Assembly: GCF_002210435.1 (NCBI RefSeq)
Contig: NZ_MZMV01000050.1
Location: forward strand, 1 to 51,866
Length of the DNA stretch: 51,866 nt
Reading direction: 5' to 3'
From: Micromonospora wenchangensis
Lineage (GTDB): Bacteria > Actinomycetota > Actinomycetes > Mycobacteriales > Micromonosporaceae
Position 1 is the first letter of the stretch. Each line of letters begins with the position of its first letter. The notes beneath the pieces were generated by a model. That model was not told where the DNA came from. It saw only the letters and a list, made by a program, of their open reading frames with translations, and did no database searches. Shown one piece after another: positions 45,333 through 51,866 of the stretch. Position numbers and translations under genes: made by a program.

Positions 45333-46439
45333 CGAACCACCCGGCGGCGGAGTCGTCGGGTTCGGCGGGGTGGTCGTCGGGTTCGGCGGGGTCGTCGTCG
45401 GGTTCGGCGGCGTCGTCGTCGGGTTGGGGATGCCCGACCCGGCGTTGAGCGCGTTCAGCACCGAGTCGTACGCCGGCTTCTTGTTGCCGTTGCAGTCGAA
45501 CAGCAGGGCGTTGTCGGAGCCGCGCCACGAGTCGCAGTCCCGCACCCCCCACACGGTGATGCTGGTGCAGCGGGAGACGGCCATGCAGGCCCGGGTGACC
45601 GTGCCGAAGATGTTGGCCTGGTTGCCGCCGGTCATCACGTCCAGCTCGGTGATCTGGACGTCCACGCCCAGGTCGGCGAAGCGCTGGAGGTTGGCCTGGT
45701 AGTCGCTCGCGATCGTGGTGCCCAGGTGGGACTGGAAGCCGACGCAGTCGATCGGCACGCCGCGGGACTTGAAGTCCCGCACCATGTTGTAGATGCCCGT
45801 CGACTTCGCGTTGACCCCGTCGGTGTTGTAGTCGTTGTAGCAGAGCTTCGCGCCCGGGTCGGCGGCCCGGGCAGCCCGGAACGCCGCCTCGATCCAGTCG
45901 TTGCCGGTGCGCTGCAGGTTCGAGTCACGACGACCACCGCTGCCACCGTCGGCGAACGCCTCGTTCACCACGTCCCACGCGTAGACCTTGCCCCGGTAGT
46001 GGGTGGCGACCTGGGTGACGTGGTTGATCATCGCGCTGCGCAGGGCGCTGCCCGACATGCTCTGCGCCCAGCCCGGTTCCTGCTGGTGCCAGAGCAGTGC
46101 GTGGCCACGCACGCCCATCCCGTTGGCCTGGGCGTGGCTGACCAGCCGGTCGCCGCCGGTGTAGACGAACCGGCCCTGGGACGGCTCGGTGGCGTCCCAC
46201 TTCATCTCGTTCTCGGCCGTGACGGAGTTGAACTCACGGTTGAGCACGGTGGTGTAGGTGCTGGTGGACAGCTTGCCCGTCGCGACCGCCGCGCCGAAGT
46301 AGCGGCCCTTCTCGGCCGCCGCCGCCCGCAGGGTCGTCCCGGCGCTGGCTACGGGGGCCATCGCCAACGTCATCCCGACGGTGAGTGCGCCGGCCACGGC
46401 GAGGGTCGCCGTGGCCAGTAGGGCTCTCTTGGGTCTCAT
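45045..46439 (-). CDS. Secreted GH10 endo-1,4-beta-xylanase with CBM2
   Basis: 464 residues from ATG 46439 with AAAAGGA upstream. The signal peptide ends near PVASAG. The GH10 barrel (about 38-335) has the acid/base Glu in WDVVNEAF and the nucleophile Glu in ITELDVMT, along with ENEMKWDATEPS and GHALLWHQQ. The linker of NPTTTPP units is followed by a CBM2 (about 370-464). It cuts the xylan backbone, supplying substrates for the esterases, GH43 and GH54 enzymes and the monosaccharide importer. Promoter with lac-like operator lies far upstream at 46920-46948, implying a leader of about 475 bases. Confidence 0.95.
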   Translation of the reverse strand: MRPKRALLATATLAVAGALTVGMTLAMAPVASAGTTLRAAAAEKGRYFGAAVATGKLSTSTYTTVLNREFNSVTAENEMKWDATEPSQGRFVYTGGDRLVSHAQANGMGVRGHALLWHQQEPGWAQSMSGSALRSAMINHVTQVATHYRGKVYAWDVVNEAFADGGSGGRRDSNLQRTGNDWIEAAFRAARAADPGAKLCYNDYNTDGVNAKSTGIYNMVRDFKSRGVPIDCVGFQSHLGTTIASDYQANLQRFADLGVDVQITELDVMTGGNQANIFGTVTRACMAVSRCTSITVWGVRDCDSWRGSDNALLFDCNGNKKPAYDSVLNALNAGSGIPNPTTTPPNPTTTPPNPTTTPPNPTTPPPGGSGCSASVSLNSWTGGFVATVKVTAGSSGTRGWTVSMTLPSGSSVTGTWSATASGSSGTVRFTNVDYNGALGAGQSTEFGFQGNGSGAGMTPTCTAS

Positions 46440-46720
46440 GTCGCATCCTTTTCGAGGTGGGTGCAGCGGTGGTGGTACTGAGGTGCCCGGTTCCCGGTGC
46501 GGCGGGTCGTGCCGGCCGGCGGGGTCCGCCGTCCGGTCGGCCAGGACGGACCATCGTGGCCGCCGTACCCGGCCCGGACGAGGGACTGTCGGCGGTGTCC
46601 CGGTCGCGGTCCGTGCCGGCCGTCGACCTCGGTGACCTCGACGCCGGGGCCGCAGCCCGGGTCGGCGAGAGGATCACCCGCTGCGGGTAACGGCGCAGCG
46701 CCTCCCGAAAAGGGCGCCAT
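46436..46720 (-). other. Possible 94-codon upstream open frame in the xylanase leader
   Basis: ATG 46720 has a perfect GAAGGAGGATC ribosome site and the frame ends with a TGA that overlaps the xylanase ATG (ATGA). The encoded peptide is Gly/Pro/Arg-rich, without a recognised fold, and its codon use is not clearly coding. It might couple translation to the xylanase, or be chance. Confidence 0.2.
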
Positions 46721-46919
46721 GATCCTCCTTCGAGGAGACCGGGCCGGCCGTCGACGGAGTCGTCCCGCCCCTGCTCGGGGCCGGTCGCGCCGTCGCCGGC
46801 AGCTACTGATGGGAAATCCTGACCCGACGTCCCACATGCCCTGGGGGGACGTCACGATCCGAGGCTCGACCAGCACGGCTCGCCCGGTGAGCCATCAGGT
46901 GCGGTGGTCCTCGACATCG

Positions 46920-46948
46920 ACTGTGAGCGATAACATGTGTTTCGTCAA
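46920..46948 (-). promoter_or_regulatory. Promoter of the xylanase gene with lac-like operator
   Basis: Minus-strand TTGACG (46943-46948), a 17-base spacer and CACAGT (46920-46925), with TGTGAGCGATAACA at 46922-46935. Nearly the same sequence as 20471-20499. In the 46440-47025 gap only this, the possible upstream frame and the -10 at 47012 are recognised. Confidence 0.65.
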
Positions 46949-47011
46949 GTCGTACCGCGGTGAGCCGGGTCGATCGTGGCGACCAGGTTCACCGGCATGG
47001 CGTCCGGGCCG

Positions 47012-47017
47012 TAGAGT
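47012..47017 (+). promoter_or_regulatory. -10 box TAGAGT of a leaderless gene
   Basis: TAGAGT ends eight bases before GTG 47026 and there is no ribosome site, so the SRPBCC fusion gene is probably transcribed without a leader. TTCACC 18 bases upstream may be the -35. Confidence 0.4.
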
Positions 47018-47025
47018 CTCTCGCC

Positions 47026-48105
47026 GTGATCGAGATCGGCACGCAGGTCGACCTGCTGCACCCCGCTGACCGGGTCTGGCGCGCGGTGACCGATCCGGCG
47101 CTGCTGGCCCGCTGGTTCGCCGCGGCCGGGGCGGTGCCCGGCCGGCCGGACCGGTGGCGGGTGGGCACCGCCGGGCTGCCCGGCTTCGACGGCGACGTCG
47201 AACTCGCCGTCGTTGCCCGGCGGGCACCGGAGCTGCTCGTGCTCCGGTGTGTCGAGGGGGCCCGGCACACCGAGGTGACCTGCGGCGTCACCGCCACCGG
47301 CGAGGGCTGCCGGGTGACCGTCCGGGAGACCCTGGAGCACGGCGACTGGTCCGCCGGGCAGGGCGCGCGCCGCGAGGAGTGTTACCGGCAGTCGCTGGCC
47401 GGACGCCTGCCCGCGCTGCTCGACTGGTTGGCCTTCCGCGAGGTCGACCTGCGGCGGGACAGTGCCGCGCCGACCGCCGTGCTGCCGGTGGCACTGATGG
47501 CCGACGTGGGCCGGCCGCCGACCCGGGGCCGTACCCGCCGGGTGGTGGTCGGATCGGGCGCGGCGGCGCTGGCGCTCGGGCTGGCCGGGTGGGCCCTGCT
47601 GCCGCCGGAACGGGAGGAACCGACCGGGGCGGCCCCGGTGGCACCGCCGACGCGCCCGACCGCCACGCCGAGCCCGTCGAGGTCCGCCGCGTCGGCGCGC
47701 CCGACCTCGGCCCCGCCGTCGCGCAGCGTCCCGCCGAGCCGGTCGCCGTCGGTGAGCCCGTCGCGCACCCCCACCCCGACCCCGGCGGTCGCGGCGCCGT
47801 TGGACGCCCGGTACGCGACGGTGTCGACCCGGGTCTTCGGGTACACCGGGGAGGTGGTGGTCGACAACCCGGGCGGGACGCCGGCCACCGGCTGGACGGT
47901 CGTCGTCACGCTGCCCCGGGGCAGTTCGGCGGCGGAGGTGACAGGTGCCGACTGGCGACAGGACGGGCAGTCGGTCACCTTCACCGGCCCGGCCGTCGCG
48001 GCGGGCGGCACGCAGGCCATCCGCTTCGACGTCCGCACCGCCGACCCGGTCACCAAGGAGCCCCAGGGCTGCACGGTCGACGAGCGCCCCTGCGCCGGGC
48101 TGTGA
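47026..48105 (+). CDS. SRPBCC (AHSA1-like) domain / membrane helix / CBM2-like domain fusion
   Basis: 359 residues from GTG 47026. Residues 1-140 are a START/AHSA1-type SRPBCC domain (DLLHPADRVWRAVTDPALLARWF start). A basic patch RGRTRR precedes one hydrophobic helix (about 172-190), so the N-terminus is inside and the C-terminus outside. A Ser/Pro/Arg linker (about 195-255) leads to a CBM2-like beta-domain (about 258-359: GEVVVDNPGG, ATGWTVVVTLPRGSS, final Cys pair). It has no catalytic domain. The layout suggests a surface polysaccharide sensor or anchor with a cytosolic ligand- or protein-binding domain; function is unknown. It lies between the xylanase and the GH5 regulator. Confidence 0.8.
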   Translation: MIEIGTQVDLLHPADRVWRAVTDPALLARWFAAAGAVPGRPDRWRVGTAGLPGFDGDVELAVVARRAPELLVLRCVEGARHTEVTCGVTATGEGCRVTVRETLEHGDWSAGQGARREECYRQSLAGRLPALLDWLAFREVDLRRDSAAPTAVLPVALMADVGRPPTRGRTRRVVVGSGAAALALGLAGWALLPPEREEPTGAAPVAPPTRPTATPSPSRSAASARPTSAPPSRSVPPSRSPSVSPSRTPTPTPAVAAPLDARYATVSTRVFGYTGEVVVDNPGGTPATGWTVVVTLPRGSSAAEVTGADWRQDGQSVTFTGPAVAAGGTQAIRFDVRTADPVTKEPQGCTVDERPCAGL

Positions 48106-48148
48106 GCGACGCCCCGCGCCAGCCGGGGTCCACCGTGGACCCGGCCGG

Positions 48149-49201
48149 TCAGGCCGGCGGCGGTGCGGTGCTGTGGCGTACGGTCAGGGTGGTCGCCAGT
48201 TCCAGGCGGACCTGGCCGGTCGGTTCCCCCCGCCCGAGGGCGAGGGCCAGTTCGGTGGCGGTGACCGCCATCTCGCGCAGCGGTTGGTGCACGGTGGTCA
48301 GTGCCGGGTCGACCAGGGTGGCCACCGGCAGGTCGTCGAAGCCGACGACGCTGAGGTCGGCGGGAATCCGCAGCCCGAGCGTGCGGGCGGCCTGGTAGAC
48401 CCCGACGGCCTGCAGGTCGTTGCCGGTGCACACCGCCGTCGGGCGGTCGGGGCGACGGAGCAGGTCGAGGGCGGCGGCCCGGCCGTCGGCGTCGGTCAGG
48501 CCGGCGTGCCGGACCAGGTCGGACGTCACCGGCAGCCCGGCGGCCTCCAGGGCGGAGCGGTAGCCGTCCAGCCGGGCCCGGCAGCACAGGACGTGTTCCG
48601 GGCCGGCGACCATCGCGATCCGCCGGTGGCCGAGCCCGATCAGGTGGCGGGTGGCCGACCGGCCGCCGGCCCAGTTCGTCGCGCCGACGAACGGGACGTC
48701 CTCGGGCAGCTCGGTGGTGGGGTCGAAGACCACGAACGGGATGCCCCGGGCGCGTAGCAACCGGTGCTGTTCCGCGTCCAGCTGGGCCACCATGACCAGG
48801 CAGTCCGGCCGCCGGGCGAGGGTGTCGTCGATCCAGTACCGGATCGCGTTGCGCTGCGGCCCGAACTCGGTGAGGACGACGCCGACGCGGTGCTGCCGGG
48901 CCACCCGCTCGACCCCCCGGATGATCTCCAGGCCCCACATGTCCTCGATCTCGTCGAAGACCAGTTCCATCATATTGCTGCGGGTGACCGGGGCGGCCCT
49001 GCGGTAGCCGTGCCGGCTGATCGCCGCCTCGACGCGGGCCCGGGTGTCCGCCGCGACGCCGGACCGGCCGTTGATCACTTTCGACACGGTCGGCACCGAG
49101 ACACCCGCCGACGCGGCGATCGCCGCGATCGTCACGGGTCTGGTGGGATCGGCGAGCGACACCAGGTCGCCGCCCGGTCCGCCCGACTCGGCGTGGCTCA
49201 A
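48149..49201 (-). CDS. LacI-family regulator, candidate binder of GGAAACTTTCC
   Basis: 350 residues from TTG 49201, chosen for GGAGG five bases upstream. The HTH is IAAIAASAGVSVPTVSKVING, followed by a sugar-binding core with ATNWAGGRSATRHLIGLGHRR and LSVVGFDDLPVATLVDPALTTV. The core resembles the fused regulator at 35440-36792, so the two are paralogues of xylose/xylobiose-type regulators. It is divergent from the GH5 gene; two identical GGAAACTTTCC sites lie between them. It likely represses both itself and the GH5 enzyme until an oligosaccharide binds. Confidence 0.9.
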   Translation of the reverse strand: MSHAESGGPGGDLVSLADPTRPVTIAAIAASAGVSVPTVSKVINGRSGVAADTRARVEAAISRHGYRRAAPVTRSNMMELVFDEIEDMWGLEIIRGVERVARQHRVGVVLTEFGPQRNAIRYWIDDTLARRPDCLVMVAQLDAEQHRLLRARGIPFVVFDPTTELPEDVPFVGATNWAGGRSATRHLIGLGHRRIAMVAGPEHVLCCRARLDGYRSALEAAGLPVTSDLVRHAGLTDADGRAAALDLLRRPDRPTAVCTGNDLQAVGVYQAARTLGLRIPADLSVVGFDDLPVATLVDPALTTVHQPLREMAVTATELALALGRGEPTGQVRLELATTLTVRHSTAPPPA

Positions 49202-49356
49202 CCCGGCCTCCTCCCCGGCGGTGGCTGCCGGTCACGCCGGTGGCCGGGCACCGACCGGGCAGCCGGCACCGTCGCGGGGACCGCCGGCATCGTTCAGGGG
49301 GACCCAGGATAACCCGACCGTCGATGTCCGTCCGCCGGGCACGGACGGACCGGGAC

Positions 49357-49367
49357 GGAAACTTTCC
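49357..49367. promoter_or_regulatory. Operator GGAAACTTTCC, copy 1
   Basis: An 11-base palindrome on the regulator side of the divergent gap, with the flank GAC...ATC. It resembles GAAA-N-TTTC palindromes reported before actinomycete xylanase genes. Confidence 0.6.
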
Positions 49368-49459
49368 ATCGACTGCAAGAAATATTCGACGAGCGTTCGG
49401 ATCGAGCGCGGCAGATCATGGCGGCCGGTCCGGCGCGGGGGCGTGGAGCGCCCCGGTCA

Positions 49460-49507
49460 TTGACGCACGTCGACCGATACTTGTAAGGTCTGCGACGGAA
49501 ACTTTCC
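49460..49507 (+). promoter_or_regulatory. GH5 promoter with operator GGAAACTTTCC, copy 2
   Basis: TTGACG (49460-49465), an 18-base spacer, TAAGGT (49484-49489) and the operator at 49497-49507 placed over the expected start. The leader to the GH5 ATG is about 255 bases with no recognised element. Confidence 0.65.
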
Positions 49508-49751
49508 AGGATCATCATCCGATCGTTTCCAGGCGGGAGCCTCGCCACTCATCGCGGACGTCCTGGGCAGCGTCCGCACTCGCCCCGTTCCGGCCGGGCC
49601 GCCGGGCGGCCAGCCGACCCCCGGTCGCGCCGGCACGACGCCGTGGCCCGCCCCCGACCCGGACGACACCGGACCGGCCGGGGCCGCCCCGGTCGGCGAG
49701 ACGTCCGACGACCCCCACCCACCGGCGCCATCCCGGCGAGGAGTTCCCCTG

Positions 49752-51866
49752 ATGAGTACCCAGCACCTCCGACGAATGCGACAGCGGGCCGGCCTGCTCG
49801 CCGGCACCCTCGCCGCCCTGCTCCTGGCGGGCCTGATGGTCGCCGGCAACGCCCAGGCCGCCGCCGGCTGCCGGGTGGCGTACACCGTGCCGGCCCAGTG
49901 GCAGGGCGGTTTCACCGCCGACGTACAGGTCACCAACCTCGGTGACGCGGTCAACGGCTGGAGCCTGGCCTGGACCTTCCCGGCCGGCCAGCGCGTCACC
50001 CAGGCGTGGAACGTGACGACCACCGCCGCAGGCGACCAGGTCACCGCGAAGAACCTCAGCTACAACGCGGCGATCGCCACCAACGGCACCGTCTCCTTCG
50101 GCTTCAACGGGTCGTGGACGGGCAGCAACCCGGTGCCGACCTCGTTCACCCTCAACGGGGTCGCCTGCACCGGGGGCGTGAGCACGCCGACGCCGACCGG
50201 CACCACCGCGCCGCCGTCCCCGACGCTCTCCCCCTCCCCGACGGTCTCGCCGACGACCTCGCCGTCGCCGTCACCCGGTGGCGACCCGATGGCGGCGGTG
50301 GCCGCGATGCAGCCCGGCTGGAACCTGGGCAACACCCTCGACGCGATCCCCGACGAGACCGCGTGGGGCAACCCGCTGACCACCCAGGCCCTGCTGCGGC
50401 AGGTGCGCTCGCAGGGCTACCGCAGCATCCGCCTGCCGGTGACCTGGACCGACCACACCGGGCCGGCCCCGACCTACACCATCGACCCGGTCTGGTTGGC
50501 CCGGGTCCGCCAGGTGGTCGACTGGTCGCTGGCCGAGGGCTTCTACGTGATGATCAACCTGCACCACGACTCCTGGCAGTGGCTCAACGGCTACCCGGGC
50601 GACCGCACCACGGTCATGAACAGGTACACCGCGCTGTGGACCCAGATCGCCACCACGTTCCGTGACCACTCGGCCAAGCTGGTGTTCGAGAACATCAACG
50701 AGCCGCAGTTCAACGGCACCGCCGACGACGCCCAGGGCGACGAGGTGCTGCGGGAGCTGCACCTGGCGTTCGTCCGCCTGATCCGCCAGTCCGGCGGCGG
50801 CAACGCCACCCGGCTGCTGGTGCTGCCCACCCTGCACACCAGCGGCGAGCAGGCCCGGATGGACGCGCTGAACACCACGATCAGCCAGCTGCGCGACCCC
50901 AACATCGCCGCGACCATCCACTTCTACGGGTACTGGCCGTTCAGCGTGAACATCGCCGGGGGCACCCGCTACGACAGCAACGTCGAACAGGACCTCGTCG
51001 GCACCTTCGAGCGGGCCCGCGCCTCGTTCGTCGCCCGGGGCATCCCGGTGATCATCGGGGAGTGGGCGCTGCTCAGCTACGACTACACCCGCCCCGGCAT
51101 CATCGAACGCGGCGAACTGCTGAAGTTCTTCGAGGCGGTCGGCTACCACGCCCGCACCCGCAACCTCACGACCATGCTCTGGGACGCCGGCTCGTTCCTC
51201 AACCGCACCACGTTGCAGTGGCGGGACCAGGGCATCTACGACCTGATGAAGGCGAACCTGACCACCCGCTCGGCCACCGCCTCCTCCGACCAGGTCTACC
51301 TGCCGCGCAGCGGCACCATCACCGCCAAGTCGCTCACCCTCAACCTCAACGGCACGTCGTTGCAGGGCCTGCGGCAGGGCGGCACCAACCTGGTCGCCGG
51401 CACCGACTACACCGTCTCCGGCAGCACCCTGACGCTGACCGCGTCGGCGCTGACCCGACTCGCCGGCAACCGCGCCGCCGGGGTCAACGCCACCATCGAG
51501 GCCCGCTTCTCCCAGGGCGTGCCCTGGCAGATCAGCATCATCTCGTACGACCCGCCGACCCAGTCGGCGGCCAGCGGGACGACCGCCTCGTTCGCCATCC
51601 CCACCCAGTTCCGGGGCGACCAGCTCGCCACCATGGAGGCCAAGTACGCCGACGGCAGCGGCGCCGGACCGGCCAACTGGACCTCCTACAAGGAGTTCTG
51701 GACGCACTTCCAGCCGGACTACACCGCCAACACCATCCTGCTGAAGCCGGAGTTCTTCGCCGAGGTCAACGACGGCCAGGTCACCCTGACCTTCCACTTC
51801 TGGAGCGGCACGCAGAAGACGTACCGGATCACGAAGTCCGGGAGCACGGTCACCGGCAGCCCGGCC
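49752..51866 (+). CDS. Secreted CBM2-GH5-X2-CBM46 cellulase/xyloglucanase (3' end beyond window)
   Basis: 705 codons are visible with no stop before the window end. ATG 49752 follows GAGGAG. Signal peptide to about residue 37 (NAQAAA), CBM2 (about 38-140), Ser/Pro/Thr linker, GH5 (about 177-510) starting MQPGWNLGNTLDA. The acid/base Glu is in FENINEPQF and the nucleophile Glu in VIIGEWAL, with the HHDSW motif between. Next come an Ig-like CBM_X2 (about 515-612) and a CBM46-like module (about 613-700, EFWTHFQPDYTANTILL). The GH5-Ig-CBM46 plan is known from GH5_4 beta-glucanases acting on xyloglucan and mixed-linkage glucan. No stop is seen, so the true C-terminus lies outside. Confidence 0.9.
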   Translation, partial: MSTQHLRRMRQRAGLLAGTLAALLLAGLMVAGNAQAAAGCRVAYTVPAQWQGGFTADVQVTNLGDAVNGWSLAWTFPAGQRVTQAWNVTTTAAGDQVTAKNLSYNAAIATNGTVSFGFNGSWTGSNPVPTSFTLNGVACTGGVSTPTPTGTTAPPSPTLSPSPTVSPTTSPSPSPGGDPMAAVAAMQPGWNLGNTLDAIPDETAWGNPLTTQALLRQVRSQGYRSIRLPVTWTDHTGPAPTYTIDPVWLARVRQVVDWSLAEGFYVMINLHHDSWQWLNGYPGDRTTVMNRYTALWTQIATTFRDHSAKLVFENINEPQFNGTADDAQGDEVLRELHLAFVRLIRQSGGGNATRLLVLPTLHTSGEQARMDALNTTISQLRDPNIAATIHFYGYWPFSVNIAGGTRYDSNVEQDLVGTFERARASFVARGIPVIIGEWALLSYDYTRPGIIERGELLKFFEAVGYHARTRNLTTMLWDAGSFLNRTTLQWRDQGIYDLMKANLTTRSATASSDQVYLPRSGTITAKSLTLNLNGTSLQGLRQGGTNLVAGTDYTVSGSTLTLTASALTRLAGNRAAGVNATIEARFSQGVPWQISIISYDPPTQSAASGTTASFAIPTQFRGDQLATMEAKYADGSGAGPANWTSYKEFWTHFQPDYTANTILLKPEFFAEVNDGQVTLTFHFWSGTQKTYRITKSGSTVTGSPA

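Noticed and set aside
48124..48142. Short hairpin in the gap between the SRPBCC fusion gene and the LacI gene
   Set aside because: The inverted repeat GGTCCAC/GTGGACC has almost no loop, so it would pair poorly; too weak to call a terminator.

Overview
The window is very G+C-rich DNA with strong third-position G/C bias, frequent GTG starts, GGAGG ribosome sites and long perfect hairpin terminators. It carries a dense set of secreted plant-polysaccharide enzymes with CBM2 and ricin-type CBM13 modules, LacI/GntR regulators and ABC sugar importers lacking their own ATPase. This points to a soil or plant-associated actinomycete, most likely of the Micromonosporaceae; that placement is inference from gene style, not from a marker gene. 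No rRNA, tRNA, CRISPR array or insertion sequence was seen.

Region 1 (1-13161): a TPR protein (63-1760), then a nine-gene minus-strand operon reading from 12245 down to 1840. It encodes an ABC importer (binding lipoprotein and two permeases), an enolase-superfamily dehydratase, a zinc dehydrogenase, an SDR, a COG3618 lactonase, an aldo/keto reductase and, last, a secreted beta-helix hydrolase (GH141-like) with a CBM13. The enzyme set matches non-phosphorylating L-fucose (or a similar 6-deoxy or threo sugar) oxidation, so the operon would free, import and oxidise the sugar. A divergent FadR-type GntR regulator (12397-13161) faces it.

Region 2 (13200-24730): arabinoxylan/arabinan genes: GH43-CBM6-CBM2 and GH127-CBM13 on the plus strand, CBM13-GH43 on the minus strand, then a complete ChvE-MmsA-MmsB type monosaccharide importer.

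Region 3 (24929-33281): a compact regulon built on one 16-base operator (GCTAAA-N4-TTTAGY) found at three promoters. It holds a secreted esterase, a three-gene importer followed by a beta-lactamase-fold hydrolase, and a cytoplasmic GH32/GH68-like hydrolase, with the LacI regulator in the middle. Acylated fructosides are one possible substrate.

Region 4 (33457-51866): GH27-CBM13, two LacI regulators (one with a phage-integrase-like N-terminal domain), CE1 esterase-CBM2, CBM2-GH54, a second GH27-CBM13, a second CE1 esterase-CBM2, GH10 xylanase-CBM2, an SRPBCC / membrane helix / CBM2-like fusion, another LacI regulator, and a GH5-X2-CBM46 cellulase/xyloglucanase cut by the window end.

Six promoters across regions 2-4 carry a lac-like operator (TGTKARCGMTAACA), in most cases placed between -35 and -10. 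This suggests that one LacI protein controls most of the hemicellulases and the monosaccharide importer together. Two GGAAACTTTCC sites lie between the last LacI gene and the GH5 gene.
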